DNA of 64,000 nucleotides. Origin: Saccharicrinis sp963663905. GTDB lineage: Bacteria > Bacteroidota > Bacteroidia > Bacteroidales > Marinilabiliaceae. Both the position numbers and the translations under genes were made by a program. Numbering within the stretch: position 1 is the stretch's first letter; each line of letters begins with the position of its first letter. The stretch lies in contig CAXXQP010000001.1 in the NCBI GenBank assembly GCA_963663905.2, positions 411,739-475,738 on the forward strand, written 5' to 3'. Shown here piece after piece: positions 56,286 through 64,000 of this stretch. Under the pieces are notes generated by a model. It was given only the letters and a program-made list of their open reading frames with translations. It searched no databases and was not told the DNA's origin.

Positions 56286-56843
56286 ATGATGCGTAACAAA
56301 GAATATCACGATTTCTGTGTTTCGATAAAAGATCAATTTGGATTAAACATTAATCCTGATGATGAATTCTTTCCGCTTGTATACTCATTAATGGATTCGA
56401 ATAATAAAAATAAAGAGACTATTAATGAATTAAAAGAGCTACTAACTAATAGCCTTCTGGAATTAAAAGATACCAATCAGAATTTATATGCAAATCAATC
56501 CTTTTTACTCAGTAAAAATGAAGCTCTGATAAATAAAATACCAAAGGAGTATAACCACTTTAATTCTGAACAATCAGCAATAGCTTATTGGAAGGGAAAA
56601 TTCAAATATTACTCTTATCTGGTTTTAGCTACTGCATTTCTCATTACATCAAGTATGATTAGTTATCTGGCATTTCAAGAAAATAGTCAGATTCATTGGT
56701 GGATTATGAATTCAAAGATAGAAACCCATCAAGGAAAACAATATCTCTTACTTAATAAAGTAAGTTCTTTGGAAGATTTAAAAAACAATGGTACTTGTAT
56801 TGAATGGTATAATAATCAAATTGCTGTTCCTATTGATAATTAA
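56286..56843 (+). CDS. Single-pass membrane protein, ParA operon
   Basis: The 185-residue protein has a soluble N-terminus with a coiled-coil-like segment (about 38-75; NKNKETINELKELLTNSLLE), one membrane helix (about 110-130; YLVLATAFLITSSMISYLAF), and a C-terminal domain of about 50 residues (IHWWIMNSKIETHQGKQYLLLN). No signal peptide, so the N-terminus is probably cytoplasmic and the C-terminus periplasmic. It could anchor ParA or transfer components at the membrane. The stop overlaps the next start (TAATG). No family recognised. Confidence 0.6.
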   Translation: MMRNKEYHDFCVSIKDQFGLNINPDDEFFPLVYSLMDSNNKNKETINELKELLTNSLLELKDTNQNLYANQSFLLSKNEALINKIPKEYNHFNSEQSAIAYWKGKFKYYSYLVLATAFLITSSMISYLAFQENSQIHWWIMNSKIETHQGKQYLLLNKVSSLEDLKNNGTCIEWYNNQIAVPIDN

Positions 56844-57154
56844 TGCCCCCTTTACCACCTAAACAAAATAAGATGAGAAAAACATTATTCATCATATTTA
56901 TAGTATTATCCATTTCTGGCTTTTCATTGTATGACTTTGTAGATAGAGGACAAGTGTTTTTTTCTATTGTTCCTGTAATTCAAAGTATGGGAAGACTAAT
57001 CTATTTAACTGGAAAATTAATTTATGAAACTATTCCAATAGGAATATTAGTTCCTATTGTACTTTTAATTCTCTTTTTTCTAATATCGTTTATTGCAATG
57101 AGAATAAAGAAATTTAGAAAGAAGAAACAAATGTTCAATCTAATCAGGAAATAG
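56843..57154 (+). CDS. Two-helix membrane protein, ParA operon
   Basis: The 103-residue protein has two membrane helices (about 12-31, LFIIFIVLSISGFSLYDFV, and about 67-88, IGILVPIVLLILFFLISFIA) and a strongly basic C-terminal tail (RIKKFRKKKQ). Its start overlaps the preceding stop by one base, so the two membrane proteins are probably made together. It does not match the TraE/TraF-type proteins of CTnDOT-like elements by eye. No function assigned. Confidence 0.55.
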   Translation: MPPLPPKQNKMRKTLFIIFIVLSISGFSLYDFVDRGQVFFSIVPVIQSMGRLIYLTGKLIYETIPIGILVPIVLLILFFLISFIAMRIKKFRKKKQMFNLIRK

Positions 57155-57514
57155 ACAAAGGCTCGTATTTTTAAATTTTATTCGAATCAATTTTCATTTC
57201 TGCTACTTACTATGTTCACTTTGAAAATACTTCAGCGTTACACAATTTATCCTCAAAACTCCCTGAAATGATTCAAATGCCAAAAATTGTCCTGAAAGAT
57301 ATTTACCACATCAGCCTAGTGTCTATATCTGCTTGATTAATCAATACTTAAATAAAAATATTGGGAGTGTGTATACTCAAAGATTTTTAATTGTGTCTTT
57401 TGTGTGGTAGGTGTAAGTCTGGAAAAAACATACAAAGTAGTTGCAGTATATATTGTTGCATATAATTGAGAGTAGAACACTTCATATATAAAGCTAAAAT
57501 AAAATTAGTGTATT
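57155..57514. other. Gene-free gap
   Basis: A 360-base AT-rich gap between the plus-strand operon and the minus-strand toxin gene. No ORF, hairpin or repeat worth naming was seen. Confidence 0.5.
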
Positions 57515-57856
57515 TTATCGCGTAATAATCCTACTTTCATCACTCTCACAAGCGAAAAAGTCAGTAACATATACTATTTCATCCTTCTCATCAATAAAAT
57601 ATATAATTTTGATGGCTTTTATTTTGGTATAGAAATAAAGGATGTAACGATGTTCATATCCTAAAGACTCCAGATTCTCTTCTTTTCTGCCTATATACGG
57701 ATTGGATTCTAGAGCTAATGCACTCTCAAGCAGCTCCTTTGATTTTCTGTCTGCACTTCCTTCACTATGATGCTTATAAAGATATTCCAATATTTCATAA
57801 TAATAACCTTCCGCTTCTACGGTTATCTCTACTGTATAGTTCGGTTCCTTTTCCAA
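57515..57856 (-). CDS. RelE/ParE-superfamily toxin
   Basis: The 113-residue basic-acidic mixed protein has the RelE/ParE pattern: VEAEGYYYEILEYLYKHH, SNPYIGRKEENLESLGYEHRYILYF and KIIYFIDEKDEIVYVTDFFACESD, with the usual alternation of helices then beta strands. No in-frame ATG exists; the start is TTG at 57856, inside the antitoxin gene and 28 bases before its stop, which suggests translational coupling. Such toxins cleave mRNA at ribosomes or inhibit gyrase; which one is not evident. Confidence 0.82.
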   Translation of the reverse strand: MEKEPNYTVEITVEAEGYYYEILEYLYKHHSEGSADRKSKELLESALALESNPYIGRKEENLESLGYEHRYILYFYTKIKAIKIIYFIDEKDEIVYVTDFFACESDESRIITR

Positions 57857-58077
57857 GATTCAATGTCATTTTTAAATTCATGCATATTCCTTGTCTTACC
57901 ATTTTTAATGGATTGAAGCGACTTCTTAGCTCTATCTATCATCTCTTCATTAGAGGTCGTAAAAAAACCTTTTTCTGTCCTTTCGCTTTCTACCATGCTA
58001 TAAACCAAACGAAGGAAACGTTCATCGGCATGATTTATAAAATCATGAATCTCATCTTTTAGTTGTCTTGCATTCAT
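57829..58077 (-). CDS. Antitoxin partner of the RelE/ParE toxin
   Basis: The ATG at 58077 gives 82 residues (MNARQLKDEIHDFINHADERFLRLVYSMVES), a pattern common in Bacteroidota antitoxins coupled to RelE/ParE toxins. The C-terminal part (NEEMIDRAKKSLQSIKNGK ... FKNDIESWKRNR) wraps or blocks the toxin in such pairs. The 26 codons upstream to 58155 are atypical. It overlaps the toxin gene by 28 bases. The pair may stabilise the element. Confidence 0.8.
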   Translation of the reverse strand: MNARQLKDEIHDFINHADERFLRLVYSMVESERTEKGFFTTSNEEMIDRAKKSLQSIKNGKTRNMHEFKNDIESWKRNRTIQ

Positions 58078-58358
58078 ATATATTATTTTAATATCTCCTA
58101 CAAATTTACGTTTTATCAACTTAAATTGTTCATATTTAGAAAAGGATATTTTCAACTTTATTTTTTCTCGAATCCAGATTTCTAGGTTGATACCTTTATA
58201 CTCTGCTCAGATAGTTTTTTCCTGTTTTTGTTTCTGACTCTTTATTATCAAGAATAAACAGTAATAAAAAAAATAAATGTTTGTAGATTGTTAACTATAA
58301 AAGTTTAATACAGAGAAAATGTAAAATAGGATTATTTACAACTAATGATTAGATTTGG

Positions 58359-58398
58359 GTAAATGAAATACGTAATTTACTTTTAATAGGATTTTGTT
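58359..58398 (+). repeat. Upstream block shared with the paralog at 196
   Basis: GTAAATGAAATACGTAATTT followed by ACTTTTAATAG matches 707-746 in inverse orientation. Nothing else was recognised in the gap 58078-58482. Confidence 0.6.
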
Positions 58399-58482
58399 CG
58401 TATTCTAAATAATAGACCACCATTCATATTCCCTTTTAAGCTATTTAAGTTGAGAAGTTAATTATCTAATCGAATTTCTTTA

Positions 58483-58908
58483 ATGAAAATAAAATATAAG
58501 TTTTTTCCATTGGAAAAGCTATTTGTGTATCGTGTTTATGGTGAATTTTCAATAAATGAGTGGAAAAATTATTATCATACCATAATGCTAAGAAAAGAAT
58601 GGCAATGTATAGAAAATGTATTAGTTGACCTAAGGGAAACCAATAATCTAATTGATATTATAGATGATATCTCTGAAATGAGAACATTCCGGATAGATAT
58701 CATAAAAAAGAATTACAATACAGTACTTTTGGCAGATAATCCGGATAGAACAGTTTTTACACATTTATACGTTAACAAGTTATTACAAGATTATCCATGT
58801 ACTTATTGTTCTACTATAGAATATGCTTTAAAAGTTTTTGAAATAGACTTGATTGTACAGGAATTTGAAAAAATGATTTATAATTTGGATGAACTTTATT
58901 GTAATTAA
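58483..58908 (+). CDS. STAS-like small cytosolic protein, copy 2
   Basis: This 141-residue paralog of 196-621 has the same length and the same start (MKIKYKFF). Shared stretches include NVLVDLRET, TVLLADNPD, FTHLYVN and LLQDYPCTYCSTIEYALKVFEID, with differences spread over the rest (roughly 70% identity by eye). A CTYC pair is conserved. No enzymatic motif is seen. Conservation of both copies indicates both are functional. It follows the toxin-antitoxin pair divergently and is closed by the hairpin at 59066-59092. Confidence 0.7.
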   Translation: MKIKYKFFPLEKLFVYRVYGEFSINEWKNYYHTIMLRKEWQCIENVLVDLRETNNLIDIIDDISEMRTFRIDIIKKNYNTVLLADNPDRTVFTHLYVNKLLQDYPCTYCSTIEYALKVFEIDLIVQEFEKMIYNLDELYCN

Positions 58909-59065
58909 CAATAGCAATAATAAGGGTCTAGTGTATTTCTAAAAACAGTTATGAGATAATCTTAAAATCTTGAGTAAACTCTATAAAAACCAATGTTTAC
59001 AATACAATAATAATTTTCCTGTCTTTAAATCCTTATCCTTCCGAATAAGACTGTTTAGAATAACA

Positions 59066-59092
59066 AAAAAGGAGAATCGTTACTCTCCTTTA
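59066..59092 (+). terminator. Hairpin terminator
   Basis: AAAGGAGA and TCTCCTTT arms flank an 8-base loop. A-rich before and TTTAATAC after; it lies about 160 bases after the STAS-like gene. Confidence 0.6.
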
Positions 59093-59534
59093 ATACTTGT
59101 GATAGTAGGGAAAACCTTTTGAATGGTTTGTTCTAAAGATATACAAATTAACGTTAAGTCAAAACCTATACTTCATTAAATAAAAGAAGAAACAACAAAA
59201 CTTCTGCTATTTGATTTAAACTTACGATCTTGTCATACTCATTCTTTCCATTTAGAAATATGTATCCCTGAGTTAGATTCAGAAATATTTAAATACACTG
59301 GGGATTATAAAGGAATTAAGCACATGTATGTTAGAAATTTTCTGAATACCATTTTTTAGAAAATATGGAGATCTAAAGAGAACTCTGTAATCCCATAATT
59401 GAAAAATAAGCCAGGTTGAAAACTCAACTCCTGACTTCTGAATTTCAGAAAATGGATATCTGGATTCGTTGTTCCCAGATATCATATACAAAGATATGAT
59501 TCTTAAATCAAATGGGTAGACTGATATACTAAAA

Positions 59535-59555
59535 AGAGGGACATTAAGCCCCTCT
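59535..59555 (-). terminator. Terminator of the helicase gene
   Basis: AGAGGG and CCCTCT arms; on the minus strand the stem is followed by TTTTTAG. It is 60 bases after the stop at 59615. Confidence 0.65.
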
Positions 59556-59614
59556 CCACCCTAACTCCATATCGGAGCAATCACTATGAACTATGAACTA
59601 CATTTTTTGATATC

Positions 59615-60844
59615 CTATTTTGTCAATGCTGAATACTCAGTTTTAGGTTCATTCACCACCGTCTCTACGTGCAACTCGTTACTATCTAATTGATTTTGCA
59701 GTGCTTTAATTTCATCTTTAAGTTGATTGATCCTTTCAGAATAATCAAAGGCACCTTCTTTAATAATCCTCTCATTGGTATAGATCTTATTATCTGCTCG
59801 CTCTATACCCTTATTATTTTCAACCATCTTTTTGTTTAAGGATAGTAAGGTCCCAGGAATCACCTTTGCCAATGGCTCATGACTCTTGGTAAGTTTTCCA
59901 CTTGAGTCAGGGTGCGTAAATTTCATTCCTGATTGTTCTGATTTTACATACTGGTGATACACCACACGATTATCAAAATCTTTTTCAGACTCCAGATTTA
60001 CAGAGAATTTACCAAAAGAAAGTAACTGTTGTTCTCCGCATAGTGGATTGTTCTGAATCACCTGGTTGGCTTTTGTATGTATCTCTTTTCCAACTTCCAT
60101 AAAATCCTTATACTCCTTATTATTGATTATTATTGGCTTGTCTGAAATATCATAAGGATCTAAATCAGGAAATACTTTTTGAAATTCATTTCTATCAGTC
60201 TTTAATGTAGCCAGAGTCTTAAGTCGAATTTCTTTTTGTTGAGTGTGATAGTCTATTTCCCATCCGGCACTTTTGATTTGATCTTCAGCCACCTTTTGCT
60301 TGGTCTCCAGTGATTTTAATTCTTTATCCTTTTTCGTGATCTCTAGAAGTTCGGTCTTACCTGTAATAGCTGCAGCTAATTCTGCAAAAGAAACACTCTC
60401 TCCTGCTCCTTCATCTACTGTTCGTGAACTTACTGAAGAGGTTTTAATCTGGTCAATGAAATTTTGTTTTGTTCCTAACAAGGCAAAACGATATCCATCC
60501 AGTGAATTCTCTGTCGCATAGATAAAAGTATCAATGGTATTATTATTATGATTCTTTGCTAACCAGTTTCCTTGTCTTTCCCCTCTCCCATTTCTTTGCT
60601 CATAGTCTTTTGGCGTCCATGGGATATCCAAATGATGCATTGCACAGGCTCTTTGTTGAATATTTTTACCTGTACCAATAGTCTGCGTAGATCCAAGCGC
60701 AATACGTATCTCCCCTTCATTAACCTTATGTTCAAATTCAGCTTTTTTCTTATCTGTATTATAATCATGAACAAAAGCAATCTGCTCGGAAGGGATACCA
60801 TATTCTTCAATAAGTCGATCCTTAATATCCTGGTACAAATTCAA
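59615..60844 (-). CDS. C-terminal helicase part of the giant helicase/methylase
   Basis: The 409-codon frame begins in the middle of an SF2 helicase: it lacks motifs I-IV but has FVHDYNTDKK, the motif V segment IALGSTQTIGTGKNIQQRA and motif VI YEQRNGRGERQGN. A coiled-coil-rich C-terminal region follows (KELKSLETKQKVAEDQIK, INQLKDEIKALQNQLDSN). It overlaps the upstream frame by four bases (TTGA), and motif IV (GTQIVFSDIG) is at the end of that frame, so it is the rest of one protein. Either a one-base frameshift splits the gene or two subunits are made by start-stop coupling; the first is more likely. Confidence 0.75.
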   Translation of the reverse strand: MNLYQDIKDRLIEEYGIPSEQIAFVHDYNTDKKKAEFEHKVNEGEIRIALGSTQTIGTGKNIQQRACAMHHLDIPWTPKDYEQRNGRGERQGNWLAKNHNNNTIDTFIYATENSLDGYRFALLGTKQNFIDQIKTSSVSSRTVDEGAGESVSFAELAAAITGKTELLEITKKDKELKSLETKQKVAEDQIKSAGWEIDYHTQQKEIRLKTLATLKTDRNEFQKVFPDLDPYDISDKPIIINNKEYKDFMEVGKEIHTKANQVIQNNPLCGEQQLLSFGKFSVNLESEKDFDNRVVYHQYVKSEQSGMKFTHPDSSGKLTKSHEPLAKVIPGTLLSLNKKMVENNKGIERADNKIYTNERIIKEGAFDYSERINQLKDEIKALQNQLDSNELHVETVVNEPKTEYSALTK

Positions 60845-63800
60845 TTTGCTGTAGGCGTTCCTATGTCACTAAAGACAATTTGCGTTCCTCTAAAATCATT
60901 GAACTTATTATAATAGTCATGAATATTCTGACAAAGTCCGGGTATCTTCGATCCTGATTCCACAGAATATTCTGTGGAATCAACCAGACGCATATCAATA
61001 CTCATCTTTTTAGCCAGATCAGTAGCAATGAGCATTTTTGCTTTCTCTTCTCTTTCCGTAAGATGTGTACGTCCTATTAAATGAGGATCTCCTGTTTTTG
61101 CAAACTGCAAAAGATTGGCAGAGAAAGCTTGTTGCTCCACAGTGGGTTTAATATTTACCAATATCTCATTCTTTTTAGGCTTATCCACTTTCAGGTTATA
61201 TTCATTGACAACATGGGCAATGTCGTTATAAAGCTTAGCCAACTCAGGGACTTTAATAAAGTGCCTGAATCGTTCCTTTAATTTGATATCATTAGAGGAT
61301 GTAATCTCATATTCTGTGGATTTTAAAGCAAATGTTTTGGCCCAGGCATCAAAGGTTGGCATTCTTAATTCTTTTAGCTTATTAGGTCGCATATACTTTA
61401 AAATCAAGTACATTTCTGTGATACTATTAGAAATATGTGTACCAGATAAAAAGGTGATTCCTTTATCGCCATTATGATGGTCCTGTATATGGCGCACTGC
61501 TGATAATAGGTTAAAAGCCCTGTTGCTTCCATCTGATGGACTCAATCCTGCTACTTGAAAATGACGTGTGGTATACTGCAGGTTTTTAAACATGTGAGAC
61601 TCATCCACAAATAGATGATCCACTCCCATTTTATCAAAAGAAGGAAGGTCATCTTTTTTCATCTGGTCCTGCAGCGTTCTTAACTTCACTTCCAATGAGT
61701 TTTTTCGCTTAATAAGCCCCTTGATTTGCATTTTATTGGGCTGGTTTTCTCCATTTAAGACTTCAAGGTCAATATCCAGATTTTTGATTTCTTCCTTGAT
61801 TAATTTCTCTGATGTATTTGGAGAAGGTTTAATTTTTCCAAATTGCTCATGCGTCATGATAATCACATCATAATCATTGTTCATCATACGATGAAAAAAC
61901 TCTTTTCTATAAGATGGAGAAAGATTCTTTTCTGTTGGAAATAAAACTCTGGCTGTTGGATAAGCTTTTTTAATATCTCGATAAATAGCTTCGGTATTGG
62001 CTTTCAAGCCAATGATCATAGGTTTATTGACCTTACCCATCCTTTTCATTTCCACAGCGGCCATTGCTGCAATTAAGGTCTTCCCTGCGCCTACCTTATG
62101 ATCTATTAGTCCTCCATTATCACGTATAATCTGCCAGGTAGCTGCCTTTTGTTGTTCTCTTGGAGTAAAGTGTTGCACCTGGTTAAAGTTTAAGGGGATG
62201 GTTGCATTTTCATTTTTTACATTCTGCAATTGAAGAAGAAAATATTTTCTTTCCAACCCAGCATGGTATCCTGTCTCTTTATTGATAAAAGCTTTAAATT
62301 TTTCTTTAATCTTATTCACGTTATTCTCGACCTCCGCCATCGCATTTGTATCCACCTTGGTCACTTCATCCACGGTATAGGTGATTTTTGTCGAGGTATC
62401 ATTAAAGGCATTTTGAAATATCTGTGAGGTCCGGACTCTTCTTCCGTTGGAACATTTGACATCATAGATATCGCTGTTTCCTCCAGCATAATAAGTGTTA
62501 TTTGAAATATGATAGGTATCGCTACCTTCAAGATATTTTACTTTATAATTCCACTCTAAAGTTTCTTGTATAAACTTCTCATAGATATGATCATCAATCC
62601 ATCTTTCACCAAACACTGGATCAATGTCTTTAATGGTCAACCTTTGAGGTAAGACTTCTTTTAATTCATGGATCAAGGCATTAGTGATGTCTTGGTCTGT
62701 AGCATAAGGATTTTGCTCAAATGCTGTGATTTTATCCTGGATCGAACCAGATAAGAACTCCTGAGGAAGAACAAATTCGTATTTAATATTTTTAAAATGA
62801 TCAAGGGACTGATGTGCATTATAAGAATTCCAGTCTTTAGGAAATACGGGATTCGGTTTGATGATGCCTTCTTTTAGCGCTTCAGATAGGATCTCACCTT
62901 CACTTTTATGAAGTAAAGATGCTAAAAATTCAGGTTTGATACTTCCAAATTGATTAATGCTTTGAGAAACTGCATCATTCACATTATCAATATCCTTTTG
63001 AATTTTTAAATCCGAATGCAATAAGGAGCGATGGAAAATATCACTTTTAACAAAAACACCATGTTCTTCTCTTTCTAAAGATTTTAACTCAAAATTATAA
63101 TCATCATTATAAATAACTATAGCATTTGCTCTACTATTAAGTTCTCCAAATTTCTCAATAAATGCATCATAGACCTTATTGAGCTCTGCCCTTTGTATAT
63201 CTATCTCTTGAAAATTCGGATTATCAGCATGCTCCAGGATCTGAAGTTTCTCATATTGATAACGTATATCAATAATTCCCTCTGCCCTTTTTATTCTTAC
63301 GCCACTTACCTGAACATCTTCCAGCTCCCACTTATCATTAGGCTTGATTAACTTCACAATCTTCCCATTGTAGGAACTAATATTTCCCTCTTTTAATAGA
63401 TTTTTTTGAACATGATCTTGAATGAATTCTTCAGGAGTTTTAAAGCTTTCCTGAGATTCAATTCTTTTTTGAGATTTAGGTGTTGTAAATGAGATTTTTG
63501 TTTTGGATTTTGTTGGTTTAGGCTGCTTATTCTTTAAAGCTTGATCCTTAATTTGATTTTGGCGATAATCGGTTAATTCCTTTATTATCTGAGCTCTGGT
63601 TTCAGGTTTATCACTGGTATATAAATCAAAACCGGTTACTTTCTTAAAATAATCATGAATCGCTGGATTACTGTGAATATATCTTATCGCTCCATTATTA
63701 ATTAAATCTTCTATCCTTCCTTTTCTATAGAGATTGATATATCCAATTTTCGAATGATCTTTTATATCTCGAATCTTATTCTCATCTAGTACCGGATAGG

Positions 63801-64000
63801 GTTGTACTACAGGAGATGGTTTTGAAAACAAATCAAGTTGTTTTTCCTTTTGAGCACATTTTTGCAGGTGTTCTTGTGCATCCAGTGATTTAAAGTGTGC
63901 ATTTAAATTTACCTCAATACATTCCTTTATTGTCTCTGGTCTTTGACCTCTTTGCGGATAGCCAATTGTATATTCAATACCAATAGAATTAATTATCTCG
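60841..64000 (-). CDS. Giant SNF2-like helicase / N6 DNA methylase, partial
   Basis: The frame is open through the right window edge, so the N-terminus, expected to hold the DNA methylase domain in this family, is outside. Visible parts are RPETIKECIEVNLNAHFKSLDAQEHL near the edge and the QLDLFSKP linker. The helicase core has Walker A GLIDHKVGAGKTLIAA (near base 62080), a motif II-type HLFVDESHMFKN (near 61600), FLSGTHISNS and GTQIVFSDIG. Such proteins of over 1500 residues (DarB-like or Eco57I-methylase fusions) occur on Bacteroidota plasmids, conjugative elements and phages and are thought to protect incoming DNA. The frame stops at 60841 before motifs V-VI. Residues before the TTG at 63831 are also coding. 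Confidence 0.82.
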   Translation of the reverse strand, partial: EIINSIGIEYTIGYPQRGQRPETIKECIEVNLNAHFKSLDAQEHLQKCAQKEKQLDLFSKPSPVVQPYPVLDENKIRDIKDHSKIGYINLYRKGRIEDLINNGAIRYIHSNPAIHDYFKKVTGFDLYTSDKPETRAQIIKELTDYRQNQIKDQALKNKQPKPTKSKTKISFTTPKSQKRIESQESFKTPEEFIQDHVQKNLLKEGNISSYNGKIVKLIKPNDKWELEDVQVSGVRIKRAEGIIDIRYQYEKLQILEHADNPNFQEIDIQRAELNKVYDAFIEKFGELNSRANAIVIYNDDYNFELKSLEREEHGVFVKSDIFHRSLLHSDLKIQKDIDNVNDAVSQSINQFGSIKPEFLASLLHKSEGEILSEALKEGIIKPNPVFPKDWNSYNAHQSLDHFKNIKYEFVLPQEFLSGSIQDKITAFEQNPYATDQDITNALIHELKEVLPQRLTIKDIDPVFGERWIDDHIYEKFIQETLEWNYKVKYLEGSDTYHISNNTYYAGGNSDIYDVKCSNGRRVRTSQIFQNAFNDTSTKITYTVDEVTKVDTNAMAEVENNVNKIKEKFKAFINKETGYHAGLERKYFLLQLQNVKNENATIPLNFNQVQHFTPREQQKAATWQIIRDNGGLIDHKVGAGKTLIAAMAAVEMKRMGKVNKPMIIGLKANTEAIYRDIKKAYPTARVLFPTEKNLSPSYRKEFFHRMMNNDYDVIIMTHEQFGKIKPSPNTSEKLIKEEIKNLDIDLEVLNGENQPNKMQIKGLIKRKNSLEVKLRTLQDQMKKDDLPSFDKMGVDHLFVDESHMFKNLQYTTRHFQVAGLSPSDGSNRAFNLLSAVRHIQDHHNGDKGITFLSGTHISNSITEMYLILKYMRPNKLKELRMPTFDAWAKTFALKSTEYEITSSNDIKLKERFRHFIKVPELAKLYNDIAHVVNEYNLKVDKPKKNEILVNIKPTVEQQAFSANLLQFAKTGDPHLIGRTHLTEREEKAKMLIATDLAKKMSIDMRLVDSTEYSVESGSKIPGLCQNIHDYYNKFNDFRGTQIVFSDIGTPTAN

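Larger units (their letters stand above)
58909..59614. other. Gene-free gap with two terminators
   Basis: About 700 bases between convergent genes. It contains the hairpins at 59066-59092 and 59535-59555. The short minus-strand frame between them is not supported by context. Confidence 0.5.

Noticed and set aside
59279..59491. 70-codon minus-strand ORF before the helicase terminator
   Set aside because: No homology signature and poor context; treated as noncoding.

Overview
The window is AT-rich DNA from a member of the Bacteroidota. The evidence is two SusC/SusD pairs, a one-protein hybrid two-component sensor (HTCS), type IX secretion (T9SS) C-terminal sorting domains, TAnnTTTG-type -7 promoter boxes, and Bacteroidota-type mobile genes (a DUF4248-like protein, a relaxase/MobC pair, a very large helicase/methylase). 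The species cannot be fixed from the sequence; the T9SS tails fit a marine or environmental Bacteroidales/Marinilabiliales-like lineage better than gut Bacteroides, which is an inference.

Layout. (1) 1-2847 is a left accessory flank with a small STAS-like protein, a J-domain protein overlapping a DUF4248-like protein, and an AraC regulator cut at its 5' end. (2) 2848-3652 is an IS6-family element, minus orientation. (3) 3660-46661 is a metabolic island for beta-mannan/galactomannan. Sub-locus A runs leftward from a promoter near 22.93 kb: SusC, SusD, a surface glycan-binding protein (SGBP), two GH26 mannanases, GH130 mannosylglucose phosphorylase, AGE-family epimerase, a GPH/MFS sugar transporter, GH27 alpha-galactosidase, GH2 beta-mannosidase and mannose-6-phosphate isomerase, with a divergent AraC regulator. 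Sub-locus B runs leftward from about 41.15 kb: a T9SS protein with a duplicated module, SusC, SusD, two IPT/TIG SGBPs, GH26, GH27 and two more GH26; an HTCS lies upstream. The island's right edge is a GH43 remnant cut by the second IS. (4) 46662-47461 is a second, diverged IS6 copy in plus orientation, so the island lies between inverted IS copies. (5) 47462-64000 is a mobilizable-element or plasmid-like region: a gene tail, a HipA pseudogene, an HU gene, small unknown genes, MobC and relaxase, a 1 kb tandem-repeat array in front of a ParA operon, a RelE/ParE-type toxin-antitoxin pair, a second copy of the STAS-like gene, and part of a giant helicase/methylase gene with an apparent frameshift.

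How the genes work together (from family knowledge). Surface GH26 enzymes cut mannan, SGBP/SusD/SusC capture and import oligosaccharides, periplasmic GH27 and GH2 remove galactose and mannose, the MFS carrier moves small mannosides into the cytoplasm, the epimerase converts mannobiose to mannosylglucose, and GH130 splits that with phosphate. ManA feeds mannose-6-phosphate into glycolysis. The AraC protein and the HTCS probably control sub-loci A and B respectively.

The least explained signals are the array at 54113-55138, whose units each carry 10-bp iterons and a decayed copy of the start of the downstream gene; the ParA/two-membrane-protein operon behind it; the inverted STAS-like paralogs with a shared upstream block; and intercistronic stem-loops at the same functional position in both mannan operons.
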